From NCBI GenBank assembly GCA_023954855.1, contig JAGSGY010000030.1:1-55974 (forward strand): DNA of 55,974 bases. Reading direction: 5' to 3'. Below are positions 7,512 through 15,924 of this stretch, one piece after another; within the stretch, counting starts at the first letter, position 1; the number at the start of each line of letters is the position of its first letter. The notes under the pieces were generated by a model. The model did no database searches. It had not been told where the DNA came from and saw only the letters and a list, made by a program, of their open reading frames with translations. The DNA is from Pseudomonadota bacterium (GTDB lineage Bacteria > Myxococcota_A > UBA796 > GCA-2862545). Made by a program: the position numbers and the translations under genes.

Positions 7512-9844
7512 CGGAACTCACCTCGGAGACCCAACATCAGCTCGCGGCCGGGAAGCGGGTGGTAGGCGGGCACGAAGCCATCCGGATTGCGGACCGAGGG
7601 CTGGTCCACTGGCCGTGTTCCCGAGCCACTCTGACGGCCCATGCCGAGCACCTTGGCGTCGAAGAGATTGCGCACGATGAACTGCGGAGCCAGGCTCACC
7701 CGACCCACGGAAAGAGACTTGCTGCTGAGCGTGGCGTTGACGAGCACGTGTCCTGGCCCGAAGCCGTCGGGGTCCTCTTCGGTCACGTAGTCGTAGTTGT
7801 CTGCGACCCAGTCGTCGTCTTTGGGCTGGTAGTAGCGATTCGAAGCCGGCGCCTTGACGGGGCCGTAGATGTTCGCGCCCATGTGCAGTGTCGCCAGATC
7901 GAAGGCATGCCAGGTGCCGCCGAGGTTGACCTTGTGAGAGGCCACACCGTCGATGGGCTTGAGCTCCTCGTTCAGATTGAGGGCGTAGTTGGCGTATAGC
8001 GTCAGACCCTCGATGGGCTCACCTCGCACATCTGCAGACACCCCGTGGAACCTGCCACTTCCGCGGTTTTGGTAGTACTCCGCGAGCTGGCCTAGGGGGC
8101 CGATCGGCACGGCGTCCGTGTCGGGGTTGGGCGCCACTTCAATCAGGTCGTGGGTCCAGCTCGTGTACACGCTGGCTCTGGCAAACAGGCGCCGGTCGAG
8201 TAGCCTGGCGCGGAGCTCGGCCTCTGCGGTGCGGATCTTCTGGGAGGTGAGCAACGGGTTGCCTCGCCACTCGTCGCGAAGCTCGAAGATGGTCGGGGCC
8301 TTGAACGCCTCACCGTAGAGCAGCTTGATGGTCCAGTCCTGGTGGGGGTGCAGGACGAGTCCAGCGCGGGGGTTGAGTGCCGGATTCGTGGTGGTGTCCA
8401 GGTCGGCGCGGATGCCCACGACCAGGCTGTGGGGACCGAGTTGCTGCGAGTCTTGAACGTACGCACCGCCGTTCCAAGAGAAGAACACGGGGTTCACCGA
8501 CGGTGCACCGGTGGGAAAGCTCGAGTCCACAATCGTCGAGTCGGTTCCCTGGGCATTGCCGAGTCCGATCGCGAAGTACTCCCGCACGCGGCGCTGAACT
8601 TCGAAGCCCGCGGTGAGTGTGTTCTCGGACCCCTTCTTCTCGGAGATGCGCCAGTTCGCCTGGGGATCGATGGACAGCTCGTATCCGACGCCGTGGTAGT
8701 TCTTGGTGAGGTCCCGGGTGGGGGAGTCCGTGCCGTTGTCCACGGCTTGGTACTGGTAGGTGTAGACGAAGGCGGTGCTCGGCAAGATCTCGGTGCCGCG
8801 CATCGCGGCCTTGAAGGTCCGCTCCGCTCTGGGCCCAAAGGGTGCGGTGTGGCTCACCGAGAGTCCGTACCCCGTGTGCACCGCCCGGAACGGCTGGTCA
8901 TCGGTGTTCGCAAAGTACTCGTAGCCCACGACTTCGCTGCCCAGGCCCTCGTCGCGGCGCCAGTACCAGGCTGAGATGCCGAGCCCACCATCTTCCACGC
9001 GAAGGCGAGCTGAGACATCGCGCACGCTCGTGTCGAAGCCGTCCTCGATGGCCCGCGTTCCACCTCCGGCGACGGTCTCGTTGGGAATGACTCCGTGTTG
9101 CAGTGTGAGCACTTCCTCGGGCTCGTAGTTGCCGGTGAAGTAGCCACCAGGATCGGACCGATTCAGGCCGTGGTCGCCCTGGCTCGTCACGAAGCGCCCC
9201 GACAGGCGCACGGCGGCTCCGCCGGGAAGGCGACCGGTCAGGCTGAGGGAAGGGATGAGTGTCTTGTAGGTTCCGGCATGAACCGCAGCCCGTGCGCGAA
9301 TGGCGGTGTCTTCTGCGAGCTCGTCTGCCGGGCTTCGCGTGATGATGTGGATGATGCCGGAGTATGCGTGGCCGCCGTAGAGGGCCGAACCCGGACCCGC
9401 GATGACTTCGATGCGCTCGACGTCGGTGAGGTGACCTTCCCAGCCGATCTGATTGACCCAGCCGTTGCTGACTTCGTTGGCTTCGATGTTGTCGACGAGC
9501 ACGAGCATCTTCGTCTGCCCGACGTCGCCTTGTCCGCGAAACAGGAAGTGCGTGGGGTACTCGCCGGACGGGTAGCCGGTCGAGACGTCGAAGCCGGGCA
9601 GGTCACGCAGTGCGTCGGCGATGGTGAGGTAGCCGCGCTCGACGATCATGTCGCGGGTGATGACCTCGACGGATGCGGGTGCGTCCTCTTGGCGCTCTAG
9701 ACGCCGTGACGCGGTGAGGACCTCGACCTCCATGAGCTGCTCGAGGTCCAGGCCAAGCAGGTCATCCAAGCTGTCGGATGCCGCGGCTGGGCTGCTGGCG
9801 AGCACCCAGATGAGCGGTAGACATGCGCGTTGCAGACGAATCAC
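7508..9844 (-). CDS. TonB-dependent outer-membrane receptor
   Basis: A receptor of about 778 residues. After a signal peptide ending near PAAAS comes a TonB-box region, then a plug domain with SVEVITRDMI, IADALRDLPGF and IEVIAGPGSALYG, then a long beta barrel. The plug resembles vitamin/siderophore (BtuB/CirA-like) receptors. I prefer GTG at 9844 because GGAGG lies five bases upstream and the signal peptide then starts cleanly; an ATG at 9862 is the alternative. It heads a tightly coupled operon with the YfiR-like protein and the sensor kinase, suggesting that ligand uptake and signalling are linked. The ligand cannot be read from the sequence. Confidence 0.88.
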   Translation of the reverse strand: MIRLQRACLPLIWVLASSPAAASDSLDDLLGLDLEQLMEVEVLTASRRLERQEDAPASVEVITRDMIVERGYLTIADALRDLPGFDVSTGYPSGEYPTHFLFRGQGDVGQTKMLVLVDNIEANEVSNGWVNQIGWEGHLTDVERIEVIAGPGSALYGGHAYSGIIHIITRSPADELAEDTAIRARAAVHAGTYKTLIPSLSLTGRLPGGAAVRLSGRFVTSQGDHGLNRSDPGGYFTGNYEPEEVLTLQHGVIPNETVAGGGTRAIEDGFDTSVRDVSARLRVEDGGLGISAWYWRRDEGLGSEVVGYEYFANTDDQPFRAVHTGYGLSVSHTAPFGPRAERTFKAAMRGTEILPSTAFVYTYQYQAVDNGTDSPTRDLTKNYHGVGYELSIDPQANWRISEKKGSENTLTAGFEVQRRVREYFAIGLGNAQGTDSTIVDSSFPTGAPSVNPVFFSWNGGAYVQDSQQLGPHSLVVGIRADLDTTTNPALNPRAGLVLHPHQDWTIKLLYGEAFKAPTIFELRDEWRGNPLLTSQKIRTAEAELRARLLDRRLFARASVYTSWTHDLIEVAPNPDTDAVPIGPLGQLAEYYQNRGSGRFHGVSADVRGEPIEGLTLYANYALNLNEELKPIDGVASHKVNLGGTWHAFDLATLHMGANIYGPVKAPASNRYYQPKDDDWVADNYDYVTEEDPDGFGPGHVLVNATLSSKSLSVGRVSLAPQFIVRNLFDAKVLGMGRQSGSGTRPVDQPSVRNPDGFVPAYHPLPGRELMLGLRGEFR

Positions 9845-9932
9845 GAGGGCCTCCGCGTGCATTTTGCCGCATCCGGGGACCCATTGGGCCGGACTTGGCC
9901 CGAATGACGCGCGGGGAGCGGTTGTGGGACGG

Positions 9933-11366
9933 CTAGCCCTCGCCCTGGGTGTCGCGCACGAAGCGACCGACGACCTCGGTGTGACCCGTGTGGGGGAACA
10001 GGTCGACGACCCAGAGCTCGGCGAGCTTCCAGCCACCCGCTTCGAGAAATGCGCGGTCGCGGCCGAGGGAAGCGGGGTTGCAGGCCACGTAGACGAGCAC
10101 TTCGGCGGTGGCGGTGGCGAGTGCCTTGGCGACTTTCGGATGCAGTCCTGCCCGCGGAGGGTCCACGACGAGCGAGCGGCGTCCCTCGGTGCTCTTGAGC
10201 ACATCGAGGGCATCTTCGACCTTGCCGACCCGAAACTCTGCGGTGACGCCGTTGGCCTCGGCGTTTGCACGCGCGTCGTGAATGGCCGCTTCGACGAGCT
10301 CGACGCCCACGACCCGGTCAAAGCCCTCGGCCAGGGTGATGCCGATCGACCCGGTGCCGCAGTACAAATCCACCAGGGTGCCGGACGGGCTGCCCAGTGC
10401 TTCGCCGATGGTCTCGTACAGCCGCTCTGCGCCCTTCGTCGAGGTCTGGAAGAAGGCGGTGGCGGACAGGCGATAGCGGCGGCCCAGGAGCGACTCTTGG
10501 ATGGTGTCGCGGCCCCAGAGCTGCTGCACCTCGCCGCGAGCGACGTCGGCGACGCCATCGTTGATGCCCCAGATCACGCCCGCAACCGACCAGCCGTCGG
10601 CGTACTCGAAGGCCATGAGGGCCTCGGCGAGCGCGGTGACGACCTCGGCAGCGCCCTCTTCGGGAGAGGCGGTGTACAGCGCGATGAGCAACTCGCGGTC
10701 GACCTCAGAGGCGCGAATCATCAGATGGCGCCAGAAGCCGGTGTGCTCGCGCACGTTCCACGGAATTGGCGCGCTCTCAGCCAGGGCATGCTTGCGCACG
10801 AGGGTGAGGGCCTGGTTTCCCGCCTCGGGGATCAGCTCGCAGCGCTCGGAGTCGACCACGCGATCGAAGCGTCCCGGCGCGTGCATTCCAATGAAGCGAC
10901 CTTCGATGGGAACGCCGTTCGCGTGGTCCTCTTCGGAGAGAAAGCGGCTGACTCCAAACGACAGCTCCACCTTGTTGCGGTAGCCGTAGGCGTCTGCGGC
11001 GCCGCGCGTGGGGTGCACCTGCACGTTCTCGGGCCCGGCTTCGCCGAGGGCCTGGGTCACCGCGAGCTTGGTCTTGTGGACGCGCTGTGCGTCGAGCGGC
11101 AGCTCCTGCAGCTGGCATCCGCCACACAGGCCGAAGACCGCACACTTGGGAGCGACCATCTCGGGCGGCTCTTCGACCATGCGCACGCGTCGACCCTGCC
11201 AGGTGCCCTTGCGAAAACCCTGGGGAACCACGTGAATCACCGATCCGGGAGGGGCTCCGCGGACGTGCATGGACTTGCCGTCGGGTGCCACGCCACAGCC
11301 GACACCACCCTTGGCGAGGCCGTCGATCCGCAGGTCAAAGGGGTCGAGTCTTCTGCGTCGGCTCAC
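9933..11366 (-). CDS. RlmD/TrmA-family 23S rRNA (uracil-C5) methyltransferase
   Basis: A 477-residue SAM-dependent RNA methyltransferase of the RumA/RlmD/TrmA family. It has an N-terminal TRAM-like region (about 5-65), an iron-sulfur Cys set (CAVFGLCGGC plus a later CEL) and SAM motif I (VDLYCGTGSIGI). Also present are VDPPRAGLH and the nucleophile stretch YVACNPASLGRD. GTG 11366 is chosen because it begins just before the conserved DLRIDGLAKGG segment and has GGAG-type spacing upstream. It overlaps the DUF5522 stop by four bases (GTGA). Whether it acts on rRNA or tRNA uridine cannot be told without alignment; the family call is firm. Confidence 0.87.
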   Translation of the reverse strand: MSRRRRLDPFDLRIDGLAKGGVGCGVAPDGKSMHVRGAPPGSVIHVVPQGFRKGTWQGRRVRMVEEPPEMVAPKCAVFGLCGGCQLQELPLDAQRVHKTKLAVTQALGEAGPENVQVHPTRGAADAYGYRNKVELSFGVSRFLSEEDHANGVPIEGRFIGMHAPGRFDRVVDSERCELIPEAGNQALTLVRKHALAESAPIPWNVREHTGFWRHLMIRASEVDRELLIALYTASPEEGAAEVVTALAEALMAFEYADGWSVAGVIWGINDGVADVARGEVQQLWGRDTIQESLLGRRYRLSATAFFQTSTKGAERLYETIGEALGSPSGTLVDLYCGTGSIGITLAEGFDRVVGVELVEAAIHDARANAEANGVTAEFRVGKVEDALDVLKSTEGRRSLVVDPPRAGLHPKVAKALATATAEVLVYVACNPASLGRDRAFLEAGGWKLAELWVVDLFPHTGHTEVVGRFVRDTQGEG

Positions 11367-11569
11367 GTTCGGCTCCGAGGACGGCCGGCGCGCTCTTGCA
11401 CATCGGCGGGGTAGGGGCAGTGGCGGCAGCCCGACCCGCAGCAGCGATTGCGCGATGCGAGGTAGGCGGCGGTCAGCACGAACAAGCCGCTCTGCGGGTC
11501 GAGGTAGCCGGCTTGGCCGTCCCGAACAGCGACGTCGTGAAGCTGCATCCTTTGTGCGTCGAGGCTCAT
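11363..11569 (-). CDS. DUF5522 small cysteine-rich protein
   Basis: A 68-residue protein with the family's core pattern: YLDPQSGLFVLTAAYL followed by RCCGSGCRHCPYP, a tight four-cysteine cluster likely to bind metal. The domain is of unknown function. Its stop overlaps the GTG start of the methyltransferase gene by four bases, so the two are probably co-translated. The CCGSGCRHCPY motif makes the family assignment good. A role in iron-sulfur or tRNA/rRNA modification chemistry is inferred only from the partner. Confidence 0.72.
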   Translation of the reverse strand: MSLDAQRMQLHDVAVRDGQAGYLDPQSGLFVLTAAYLASRNRCCGSGCRHCPYPADVQERAGRPRSRT

Positions 11570-11617
11570 GGGCGCGGAGTACCTCACTTGGGTACGATGC
11601 GCTCGAATGGAGGCCGG

Positions 11618-12175
11618 TTGGCACGCACTGTGTTCGAGAGCAGCATGTTCGACGTCGAGTTGTTTCCCGTCACCACCCCCGCTGGCGACGCCGAGTTCGT
11701 GCGGCTTCGCGCGCCGAACTGGGTGAACATCGCCCCCATCACCGCCGACGGAGATCTGGTGCTGATCCGACAGCATCGACATGGCATCAACGCCGGAACC
11801 CTCGAGGTTCCTGGAGGCATTGTCGACGGCGACGAGGCTGCGGGCGTCGCCGCGATGCGCGAGCTTCGAGAGGAGACGGGGTACGACGGCGGGACGGTTC
11901 ATCCGCTGGCTACGGTGCATCCGAACCCCGCCATTCAGGACAACGTCACCGACCTCTTTGCGGTGCTCGGCGTCGAGCTGCAGGGCGAGCAAGACCTCGA
12001 TCCGCATGAGGAGGTCGAGGTCACCTTGGTGCCGCTGCGCGATCTCGACGCGCTCGTGCGCTCCGGGGCGATCACCCATGCGCTCGCGCTCAACACCTGC
12101 CTGCTCGTGCTGTTGCGCCGTGATGACCCGGACTTCGCGCCGTACTTCGCGCGCAGCGCCGCGGCAGCAGGGTAG
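11618..12175 (+). CDS. NUDIX hydrolase (ADP-ribose pyrophosphatase-like)
   Basis: A 185-residue hydrolase with a complete Nudix box: G-x5-E-x7-REL-REETGY (about residues 63-85), which binds the divalent metal and attacks nucleoside-diphosphate-linked substrates. The N-terminal TVFESSMFDVELF strand and the RQHRHG stretch resemble ADP-ribose/ADP-sugar pyrophosphatases. I chose TTG at 11618 because GGAGG precedes it by four bases, a spacing used elsewhere here; ATG 11597 in the same frame lacks a ribosome site. It is divergent from the DUF5522-methyltransferase pair and followed nine bases later by an unrelated gene. Confidence 0.85.
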   Translation: MARTVFESSMFDVELFPVTTPAGDAEFVRLRAPNWVNIAPITADGDLVLIRQHRHGINAGTLEVPGGIVDGDEAAGVAAMRELREETGYDGGTVHPLATVHPNPAIQDNVTDLFAVLGVELQGEQDLDPHEEVEVTLVPLRDLDALVRSGAITHALALNTCLLVLLRRDDPDFAPYFARSAAAAG

Positions 12176-12183
12176 ACTTCGCC

Positions 12184-13098
12184 ATGCCTGACTTCCTGCA
12201 AAGCACCGCCGCGCTCTCTCTGCTCGCCCGGGCCGAAGAAGCCCGAAAGAAGGTCACCGAACTCGAGCCCGGATCGGCCGAGCAGCGTGAAGCAGCGCGA
12301 GAGTTGGACGGCATCTACGCCGAGCTCGGCATGGAGCTGCACACGTTTTCGCGCATGTCGGCGGGGGCGGTGTCGCAGATTGGCGACGACGACGCAGTCA
12401 CCTTGCGGCGCAACCTCGATGAGGTCGTGGACCTGGAAGAGGACGACAGCGATCCGCCGACCCTCAAGGCTGCCGACGAAGAGATCACGGTCCAGCGCCG
12501 CATGGAGGACCTGATTGCCGCGGGTCTCGGCGACGAGCTGACCATACCCAACATGCACATCCGCGATGGCATCGACACCGCCACCGACGCGGGCGTGTTC
12601 GACGAGAACACCGCCACCGGCGAGCTGTCGGACGGCGGCTACGTCCAGAGTGTGCTGACCAGCGGGCCTTCCTCCGAACCACCTCGCGTGGCCAAGGCCC
12701 TTCCGCATGTGCAGTCCAGTGGCTGGGTGGGACAGCTCCGCGACCTGATGTCGACCATGATGCTGCCCAAGCGCTGGGATGATGCCGTCGAGGTCGCGAC
12801 CGAAGCGGCGGTTGTGCAGTGGTCCACCGCCAATCTCGACGAGAAGTGGCGCGGCTACCCGCCGGCAATCCAGATCGCGCTGATCGGCTTGGTCTCCTCG
12901 CGGGCGCGCTTTCTCGAAGAGCGGCTTGCAGTGCCGGCGCCTCCACGTGCGGCGATTGAGCGTCTACGCGTGTTTCGGCGCAACCACAAGCTCTCCCCAG
13001 TGGTGGGCTTGCTCGCCGACCGCGGTCCCGAGCACGCCAGCTGGGATGCCGATGCGCGCCACTGGTGGGGCGTTCTCGTCGACGGTATTGCCGCATGA
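12184..13098 (+). CDS. Hypothetical protein with acidic N-terminal half
   Basis: A 304-residue soluble protein that I do not recognise. Residues about 10-60 form charged helices with coiled-coil character (ARAEEARKKVTELEPG). A strongly acidic stretch follows (VVDLEEDDSDPPTL), then a low-complexity linker to about residue 165. The C-terminal half is a compact helical domain with many Trp residues (KWRGYPPAIQ; DARHWWGVLV). There is no signal peptide or membrane segment. A TAGACT hexamer overlapping the previous stop ends five bases before the ATG and no clear Shine-Dalgarno is visible. Its stop overlaps the next gene's ATG (ATGA). Confidence 0.6.
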   Translation: MPDFLQSTAALSLLARAEEARKKVTELEPGSAEQREAARELDGIYAELGMELHTFSRMSAGAVSQIGDDDAVTLRRNLDEVVDLEEDDSDPPTLKAADEEITVQRRMEDLIAAGLGDELTIPNMHIRDGIDTATDAGVFDENTATGELSDGGYVQSVLTSGPSSEPPRVAKALPHVQSSGWVGQLRDLMSTMMLPKRWDDAVEVATEAAVVQWSTANLDEKWRGYPPAIQIALIGLVSSRARFLEERLAVPAPPRAAIERLRVFRRNHKLSPVVGLLADRGPEHASWDADARHWWGVLVDGIAA

Positions 13099-13271
13099 AT
13101 CCGAAGATGCGTCAGATGCTCGGACTGGTCACGGTCGCGCTGTTCGCCTTTGTCGGCGTCAGTCTGCTCATGGAAGAGCGCATTGTCGCCGGCAGCGTGA
13201 TCATCGTGCTCGCGTGCTTTCGCTTGGCTCTCTGGGCCCGCCAGCAGTTCAACCTGGGTGCCGACGACTAG
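13095..13271 (+). CDS. Small two-helix membrane protein
   Basis: A 58-residue protein starting at the ATG that overlaps the previous stop. It has two hydrophobic helices (about residues 8-25 and 31-47) joined by a short acidic turn (MEERIVAG), and ends in a soluble tail. Translational coupling to the upstream orphan suggests a joint role. Its stop shares a CTAG tetranucleotide with the convergent gene. No family recognised. Confidence 0.55.
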   Translation: MNPKMRQMLGLVTVALFAFVGVSLLMEERIVAGSVIIVLACFRLALWARQQFNLGADD

Positions 13272-13522
13272 CTGGCGCCCATGGTGTTCACGATCTCGCG
13301 AATTTCGTCGATGTCTGCGAACAGTTCGTCGACGTGCGCGCTCTTGATGAGCCCCATCGACATCGAGCTGATCATCGAATGACCCTGGCGCGTCGCGAGA
13401 AATGCCGCGGCATCCTTGGCGGCGTCTTCGGGCGCGCTTCCGGGAGTGAGCACGATCCGCTCCTCTTCGAGTAGGGCATTGATAACGCCGAAGGCGAACG
13501 CGAGAAGAAAGGGTGTCGACAC
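13268..13522 (-). CDS. Small hypothetical protein
   Basis: An 84-residue protein with a mildly hydrophobic N-terminus (PFLLAFAFGVINALL), a charged middle and an acidic helical C-terminus (DELFADIDEIREIV). It starts at GTG with only a weak GGAAAG upstream. It is convergent with the small membrane protein and shares its CTAG stop tetranucleotide. No family recognised. High-GC spurious frames are a risk, but its position in an otherwise empty gap supports it. Confidence 0.5.
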   Translation of the reverse strand: MSTPFLLAFAFGVINALLEEERIVLTPGSAPEDAAKDAAAFLATRQGHSMISSMSMGLIKSAHVDELFADIDEIREIVNTMGAS

Positions 13523-13558
13523 AGGCTTTCCGATGCTGCTGGGAATGGTATATGGCGC

Positions 13559-13574
13559 CCTTCCCGCGGGAAGG
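13559..13574. promoter_or_regulatory. 16-bp perfect palindrome upstream of the aminotransferase operon
   Basis: CCTTCCCGCGGGAAGG is a perfect inverted repeat, placed just downstream of a TATATG hexamer (13549-13554) and 55 bases before the ATG at 13629. The geometry fits a repressor operator over a transcription start. No regulator is identified. Confidence 0.35.
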
Positions 13575-13628
13575 CCACCCTTCGCGGGCTACCGCGATAC
13601 GAAACGCGTATGCGACTCGGGAGAAGCC

Positions 13629-15356
13629 ATGTCCAATCGGCTCATTGAGACGGTTCGTAACAGCATCATCGGTGACGATCAGGTGCTCTATGGTCCGTTC
13701 GGCCCGCGCCGCGTGACCTATGCCGACTACACGGCGTCTGGGCGCTCGCTGTCGTTCATCGAGGACTTCATCCGCGACCAGGTCATGCCGCTGTACGCCA
13801 ACACGCACACCGAGACCAGCGGCACCGGACTCCAAACGACGCACTTCCGCGAAGACGCGCGGCAGATCATTCACGAGGCAGTGGGCGGCTCCGACGAGGA
13901 TGTCGTCATCTTCACTGGCTCCGGTGCGACCGGCGCGATCAACAAGCTGATCGACTGCCTGGGTATTCGCATCCCGAGTGAGCTGGACGAGGCCTACAAG
14001 CTCTCCGACCAGATCCCCGCCGACGAGCGCCCGGTCGTGTTCATCGGACCCTACGAGCATCACAGCAACGAGCTTCCGTGGCGCGAGTCGATCGCCGACG
14101 TCGTCGTCATCGATGAAGATGGCGATGGTCGCATCGACCTCGACCTGCTCGAGCGTGAGCTGAAGCGCTTCGAGGGGCGGCCTCTCAAGATCGGCAGCTT
14201 TTCTGCGGCGTCGAACGTCACTGGCGTGGGCTCGAAGACCTGCCGCATTGCGGCGCTGTTGCACCGGTATGGTGCGCTGTCGTTCTGGGACTTCGCGGCG
14301 GCGGCCCCGTACGTGCAGATCGAGATGAACATGCGCGCCGAGGTCGACCCGGACCTGACCTACAAGGACGCGGTCTTCATCTCGCCCCACAAGTTCATCG
14401 GGGGACCGGGCACGCCCGGACTGCTCATCGCCAAGCGTCACCTGTTCCGCAACAAGGTCCCCGCGGCACCGGGCGGGGGCACCGTGGCCTACGTGAACTC
14501 CGAGGACCACGTCTACCTTGACGACCCGGTTCATCGCGAAGAGGGCGGGACTCCGGCCATCATCGAGTCGATCCGCGCGGGCTTGGTCTTCCAGCTCAAG
14601 GAGGCGGTTGGTTTTGAGGCGATTCGCGAGCGCGAGCACGCGTTCATCGAGCGGGCCATTTCCTCGTGGTCGAAGAACCCGAACATCCGAATTCTCGGTA
14701 GCCAGGACCTGTGGCGCTTGTCGATTGTGTCCTTCGTCGTGAACCACGGCCAAGGTGCCCTGCACCACAACTTCGTGGTCGCCGTGCTCAACGATCTGCT
14801 CGGCATCCAGTCCCGTGGCGGGTGTTCGTGTGCGGGCCCCTACGGTCATCGCCTACTCGGCATCGATCTCGCGACCTCGCTTGAGTTCGAGAAAGAGATC
14901 GTTCGCGGCTGCGAGGGCGTGAAGCCGGGCTGGGTCCGGGTCAACTTCAACTACTTCATCTCCGAAGAGATCTTCGACTTCATCGTCGAGTCGGTGCACC
15001 TCATCGCCAACGAGGGCTGGAAGTTGCTTCCGCAGTACCGCTTCGAGCCCAAGACGGGCATGTGGCGCCATCGCGACCGCATGGACCCCACGCCGATGAG
15101 CCTGCGCGATCTCGACTACCGCCGCGGGCGTCTCGACTTCCGCAGCAAGCACGCGACCGAGCCCGAGTGGGTGCTGAAGCAGCACCTGAGCGACGCCCGG
15201 GAGCTGCTCGCGAGTCTTGGCGGTGAGCAGACGGCGCCGAGTCAGGAGACCCCGTTCGAGTCGCTGCGCTGGTTCCCGCTGCCGTCCGATGGTGCCGATG
15301 AGCTGAACGGCCTCGGTGCCTGGTCGCCGCTGCGCCCGCTTCCCGGAGGGCGCTGA
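13629..15356 (+). CDS. Class V (cysteine desulfurase-like) aminotransferase
   Basis: A 575-residue PLP-dependent enzyme. It has a TYADYTASGR start, TGSGATGAINK cofactor loop, SFSAASNVTG, and the PLP-lysine stretch FISPHKFIGGPGTPG (Lys about residue 257). A mobile-Cys-like loop (SRGGCSCAGPYG, about 398-409) recalls cysteine desulfurases and molybdenum-cofactor sulfurases, which move sulfur from cysteine. It is longer than the usual 400 residues, with a C-terminal extension of about 150. The ATG has GGGAGAAG upstream. It overlaps the next gene (TGATG), a PhnA-type zinc-ribbon protein. The fold is firm; desulfurase activity is inference. Confidence 0.85.
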   Translation: MSNRLIETVRNSIIGDDQVLYGPFGPRRVTYADYTASGRSLSFIEDFIRDQVMPLYANTHTETSGTGLQTTHFREDARQIIHEAVGGSDEDVVIFTGSGATGAINKLIDCLGIRIPSELDEAYKLSDQIPADERPVVFIGPYEHHSNELPWRESIADVVVIDEDGDGRIDLDLLERELKRFEGRPLKIGSFSAASNVTGVGSKTCRIAALLHRYGALSFWDFAAAAPYVQIEMNMRAEVDPDLTYKDAVFISPHKFIGGPGTPGLLIAKRHLFRNKVPAAPGGGTVAYVNSEDHVYLDDPVHREEGGTPAIIESIRAGLVFQLKEAVGFEAIREREHAFIERAISSWSKNPNIRILGSQDLWRLSIVSFVVNHGQGALHHNFVVAVLNDLLGIQSRGGCSCAGPYGHRLLGIDLATSLEFEKEIVRGCEGVKPGWVRVNFNYFISEEIFDFIVESVHLIANEGWKLLPQYRFEPKTGMWRHRDRMDPTPMSLRDLDYRRGRLDFRSKHATEPEWVLKQHLSDARELLASLGGEQTAPSQETPFESLRWFPLPSDGADELNGLGAWSPLRPLPGGR

Positions 15357-15748
15357 TGGCGCGGGGTCGTGATGCCAGCCAAGCCCGAAAGGGCGCGGTG
15401 GCAGCGCTCGGAAAGGGGTTGTCGCGTCGTGCCCGCTCGCGCTGTGAGCTCTGCGCCGGCGATCAGGACCCCCGCGTGATCGAGGTCCCGCCGACCGAAG
15501 ACGAGCCGAGCGAGGATGCTGCGATTCTGGCTTGTCTGCTCTGCCGCGACGACCTCGACAGCAAGAAGCTCGGCGATCTCGGGCGTCTTCGCTTTCTCGA
15601 GACGGCGATCTGGAGTGAGACCCCGCCGGTTCAGGTGCTGGCCGTGCGCTTGCTGCGTCGCGTTGCCGAGAGCGAGGACTGGGCCCGCGAGACCCTCGAC
15701 GGACTCTGGCTCGATGAGGCGATGTCCGCGCGGGTAGACGCCTCGTGA
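15356..15748 (+). CDS. PhnA-like zinc-ribbon protein
   Basis: A 130-residue protein. The SRRARSRCELC stretch, the VPP turn and LACLLC form a four-cysteine zinc ribbon (C-x2-C pairs about 30 residues apart), as in PhnA N-terminal domains. A helical C-terminal region of about 65 residues follows (FLETAIWSETPPVQVLAVRLL), also seen in the PhnA-family proteins of proteobacteria. Despite the name, the family is not shown to act on phosphonates. Start and stop both overlap neighbours (TGATG, GTGA), so it is a tightly coupled operon member. Confidence 0.7.
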   Translation: MARGRDASQARKGAVAALGKGLSRRARSRCELCAGDQDPRVIEVPPTEDEPSEDAAILACLLCRDDLDSKKLGDLGRLRFLETAIWSETPPVQVLAVRLLRRVAESEDWARETLDGLWLDEAMSARVDAS

Positions 15749-15924
15749 ACGACGAACAGACCCTGGTTGTGCCCGAGGAAGGGGAGGGGTCGCCTCCTGA
15801 CGTGCCGTTCTTGTTTGGCATCGCGCTGTGGCTGCCGCTGTTCTTCGTCTTCGTGTACTTCTTCGTGTGGTTCATGCGTCCTCGCGGGCCGGTGCAGCTC
15901 GATGATGTGGAGCCCGAGCCGTGA
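15745..15924 (+). CDS. Small single-pass membrane protein
   Basis: A 59-residue protein starting at GTG inside the previous stop (GTGA) and ending inside the next start (GTGA). It has an acidic, probably periplasmic N-terminus (EEGEGSPPDV), one very hydrophobic helix rich in Phe and Trp (about residues 21-43), a positive RPRG turn and an acidic tail. The overlaps at both ends are the main evidence that it is a gene. No family recognised. Confidence 0.6.
   Translation: MNDEQTLVVPEEGEGSPPDVPFLFGIALWLPLFFVFVYFFVWFMRPRGPVQLDDVEPEP

Noticed and set aside
15356-15748. Phosphonate metabolism gene
   Set aside because: PhnA-family zinc-ribbon proteins are not shown to act on phosphonates, and no phn genes are near.
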